Below are positions 39,387-41,736 of a stretch of 41,736 nucleotides of DNA, one piece after another; positions within the stretch are counted from its first letter, which is position 1; each line of letters opens with the position of its first letter. Position numbers and translations under genes: made by a program. The stretch is from Lingula anatina (taxonomy: Eukaryota > Brachiopoda > Lingulata > Lingulida > Lingulidae). The stretch spans positions 478,485-520,220 of the forward strand of contig NW_019776113.1 in assembly GCF_001039355.2 (NCBI RefSeq). Reading direction: 5' to 3'. The notes under the pieces are model-generated. The model was not told the origin of the DNA. It did no database searches and worked only from the letters and a program-made list of their open reading frames with translations.

Positions 39387-39392
39387 TTTATT
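39387..39392 (-). promoter_or_regulatory. candidate poly(A) signal of the unknown minus-strand gene
   Basis: AATAAA on the minus strand, about 170 nt past the predicted stop at 39560. It lies to the left of the TMEM50 poly(A) candidate, so the two convergent transcripts would overlap. Confidence 0.45.
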
Positions 39393-39468
39393 GTTAAAGA
39401 ACAGTCAACACTAGAGTGTAGTCTGTACGTGTGGATAAAATCTATTCTTAGTTTTATAAAATGTGTAA

Positions 39469-39474
39469 AATAAA
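39469..39474 (+). promoter_or_regulatory. candidate poly(A) signal of TMEM50
   Basis: AATAAA about 500 nt after the TMEM50 stop, the most plausible plus-strand hexamer before the convergent gene. Confidence 0.5.
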
Positions 39475-39559
39475 AACTAAATACTCAATATTGTCTAGAG
39501 TTATAGTCTTTATGTCAAATTGTGCTGTGGATGTATATAATATTATTTAGTGGAATAGG

Positions 39560-41301
39560 TTAACTTGGTTCCGTTGGGGTGTAACGCATTGGAGGACCTT
39601 GTGCCCGCGTGTTTAGGATATCCCTGTTAGGGGGGATTTCTTTCCTTTTTAGTGCCGGTTTCTTCACTTTTCTAGGCTTTTGCACTGATACTGGATCACA
39701 ATGAAGCTGCACGTTGAAATTGAGAAGAATCGGTGGCATTGCTTCGATTGCTTGGAAGTTAATGTTGCGAGCATTGCATCGACCTGAGGGAGAAGATTAT
39801 GTAAATCAAGAAAATGTTTCTAAGAAAGTGACAAAACTTAATGTAACAGTCATCTAAGTCCTAATACCTTAAAGTCATTAATGCTGTATGTTAGTGCTTT
39901 GTATTTTCAATCCTATAATGTAGACGCGACCGATCAACACGTAAGTAAAATATTTGAAAGATATGGTTTGAAATATTTTTGTCTCTTTTTTAATTAAAAA
40001 AGATATATACCTGTATCATTCAACCTTCCTTAAGGTGCTATTGAGGAAATTTGTACAAAACAAAAATTTCAGGGTTAAATCTTGCCTGTTATCACTACGT
40101 TGATGGCTCCGTCTTGCCAGTGTGCTTTCGCGTGAAGCTCCTGTGGAATACTGGGAAATTGACATGTCGATCTGGCAGCGGTTTTGGTTATTGCAGCGTT
40201 TTTCTGACACGTTCCATTGACTTGGGTATCATGAGCCGAGAGAGCTCGATCGCGTGGCTTCTTGACATTCCTTGGTTTCTTTTCGGCTGTTTTCTCAATA
40301 ACGACAGGCGCATCAACTAGAGCAAATGGTTTCGGTATAATTTTTTCTTGTTCTGTTGCTCTTGAATCTTTGTTCTTGGAGGAGGCTTTTTGTTTGTGTT
40401 TCTTTTTAGCACTTTTGGCAGTCATCTCACTTTGTGGTTTACTTGGTGTTGAATTCTTGTCTATTGGTGGCAACCGAAAAGAATCCCTTCTCGGCTCAGG
40501 GTCATAGTAGACGTACAGCATGTCGGAATCGGTGACGGGCGGATAGTGCTCCATCGGACTGAGTCTCCGATTAGATATTTTTCTTTTGTTGTGTTGAGGG
40601 CCTAAGTGAGACTGTGTGCTCTTAAAACTGTATGCGCTGATCACATTTGAAGAGAAAGCAGTACTCAAAGAAGCATTATTTCCGATAGCCTCTATTTCTT
40701 CAAAATCGCTCTCGTATTCGGTGTCGTTTTCGCTGCTTGAGCTTTCATCTTCTTCGCTACAACTTCTGCTTCTATTATGTTTGTAGGTAATACATTTAAC
40801 ATCTGAGGGTATATACATGTAGGTATAACAGCTGACATTTTTGAGAGATCCCGCAGTGTCGGCAGATGAATTTTTACTCGATGCCTTGTTACCATTTTGA
40901 TGTTCCTTGCTTCTTTCTGAACGAACGGCGCTCTTCTTCTCAGATAGAGCTTTTTCCGATCTCTCTCGAGATTTGGCGGGTTTAGAAAGTGTACCCGATT
41001 TAATTTCAGGCTGTCCAGCACTCAGTTCATGCTGATAAACTTTGGAGGTATGATGGTAACTAGAATATCTTGAGACTGTTTCTGCATTGCCTTCATAGTC
41101 TTGCACTTCCGAGGTACTTGCTGATTCACGATCATGTACTTCCTTTTCGATGCTATGATTCCGCCTATTTCTTGGGATGTTTTGGGCATAAAAATCAAGG
41201 AAGGAATCGTCATCTTCCATATTGTACATGTGTCGGTTGCTTGTTGTGATGATAGTTGTTGTCCTTAGTAACGTCAGTGACGTGAAAAAATGAAACGTCA
41301 T
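39560..41301 (-). CDS. unrecognised, largely disordered basic/Ser-rich protein; two exons with a GC-AG intron
   Basis: I do not recognise this protein. Exon 1 is 41301-40086 and exon 2 is 39783-39560, joined by an intron with CAG|GCAAGA donor and CTTCTCCCTCAG acceptor; the split Gly codon G|GT keeps frame. Length is 479 aa from ATG 41301, or 455/452 aa from in-frame ATGs at 41229 and 41220 (the latter in good context, AATATGG). A downstream start is plausible because a CRE-like palindrome lies at 41271-41283. Visible features: Ser/Lys/Arg-rich region (~97-150), acidic Ser/Glu cluster with YESDFEEIEA (~178-205), LYVYYDPEPRRDSFRLPPID (~263-282), Lys-rich block with KKKHKQK (~290-312), and a C-terminal block with HWQDGAINVVITGRCNARN (~393-411). 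KPRNVKKP before and KPRKVKKP after the intron suggest an internal repeat and support the splice. No signal peptide or confident membrane segment. It is convergent with TMEM50. Confidence 0.75.
39784..40085 (-). other. GC-AG intron of the unknown gene
   Basis: On the minus strand the intron starts GCAAGA after ACAG and ends in a pyrimidine-rich TTCTCCCTCAG. The donor matches the GC-donor consensus AG|GCAAG. Without splicing, the frame would stop four codons later (GKI then stop). Confidence 0.7.
41271..41283. promoter_or_regulatory. CRE/ATF-like palindrome, proximal copy
   Basis: ACGTCAGTGACGT is an inverted repeat of ACGTCA around one central base, containing two TGACGT half-sites. It overlaps the N-terminal extension of the unknown gene's longest frame, favouring a downstream start codon. 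The same 13 bases occur at 41497-41509. Confidence 0.5.
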
Positions 41302-41736
41302 AGCGAGAGCTACGTAAACTTACGTTGTACAAATGTTTAACGTTATGGTAGACTTTGAGTCACACCTGGAATCGCAGTTTCATTAAGTCATACGCTAAAT
41401 TCCGTCTAAATAGGTATTTCTTTCAACAAAACTAAATTGCACCATCTCTTTAAATATTTTTTTGAATGTGTCGATTGCGTAATATTGTGATTACCAACGT
41501 CAGTGACGTAAATAAAGCAAACGTAACTTAGAATGACTACGTATTTAAACCTCTCGCGCATGGCTCTGTGTATAAACATACTCACGCAAATTCCTATAGT
41601 TACCGTAACTTGAGAAGGAAAGTATACTTAATTATCAAGGGAATAGAATTTTTGTCATTTTTTGCTAATGTCAAAATGATGATAATAATCTTTTCAATTT
41701 GTGAAATACATATAAAAGTTGACAACTTATCTTCTC
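41302..41736. other. upstream region of the unknown gene
   Basis: No frame of note. It is rich in ACGT tetramers (for example CTACGTAAACTTACGT near 41311) and contains the distal CRE-like palindrome. It is the likely promoter of the minus-strand gene. Confidence 0.45.
41497..41509. promoter_or_regulatory. CRE/ATF-like palindrome, distal copy
   Basis: This is an exact 13-base copy of the proximal palindrome, 226 bp further upstream of the unknown gene. Confidence 0.5.

Overview
The window is eukaryotic, AT-rich animal DNA. It has intron-split genes with metazoan orthologues, long gene-poor stretches, microsatellites and small inverted-repeat transposons. The mix (a bombesin/GRP-type receptor, TIR elements of a kind I associate with marine invertebrates, and apparently high heterozygosity) suggests an outbred marine invertebrate, perhaps a deuterostome. 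I cannot name the species.

Layout. 1-5084: no supported gene, one MITE-like element (1286-1489) and a compound microsatellite. 5085-6329 (+): an intronless seven-transmembrane receptor of the bombesin/GRP/neuromedin-B/CCHamide class. Its probable 3' UTR carries a second MITE (6622-6794). 7145-18805: a block present as one partial and two nearly full copies (A, B, C) of about 5 kb. The copies are joined only by single-N gaps, so they are more likely unmerged haplotypes or contig overlaps than a proven tandem array. 18806-25735: gene-poor DNA with a MITE related to the 6622 one and a degenerate tandem repeat. 25736-35984 (-): a complete 12-exon CDK5RAP1 gene (tRNA methylthiotransferase, 608 aa), rebuilt exon by exon with consistent phases. 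37015-38970 (+): a complete 6-exon TMEM50A/B (UPF0220) gene, 161 aa, divergent from CDK5RAP1. 39560-41301 (-): an unrecognised two-exon gene (up to 479 aa), convergent with TMEM50, whose only intron appears to be a GC-AG intron.

Functional links. CDK5RAP1 and TMEM50 are head to head. A likely non-coding first exon of TMEM50 would leave only about 300 bp for a shared promoter, and that interval holds an overlapping ERR-type element and E-box. TMEM50 and the unknown gene are tail to tail with poly(A) signals placed so that their 3' UTRs would overlap. The receptor stands alone.

Most unusual features: (1) the last 3' splice site of TMEM50 is repeated in tandem four times at a 56-59 bp period, three copies leading to alternative, quickly terminated C-termini; (2) the phase-consistent GC-AG intron in the unknown gene, flanked on both sides by a repeated basic KPR-x-VKKP motif; (3) a 57-bp segment present forward in copy B but missing at that site in copy C, while an inverted copy lies just past the point where copy B stops; (4) two near-identical CRE-like palindromes at the unknown gene's 5' end. 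No tRNA, rRNA, CRISPR or prokaryotic feature was seen.
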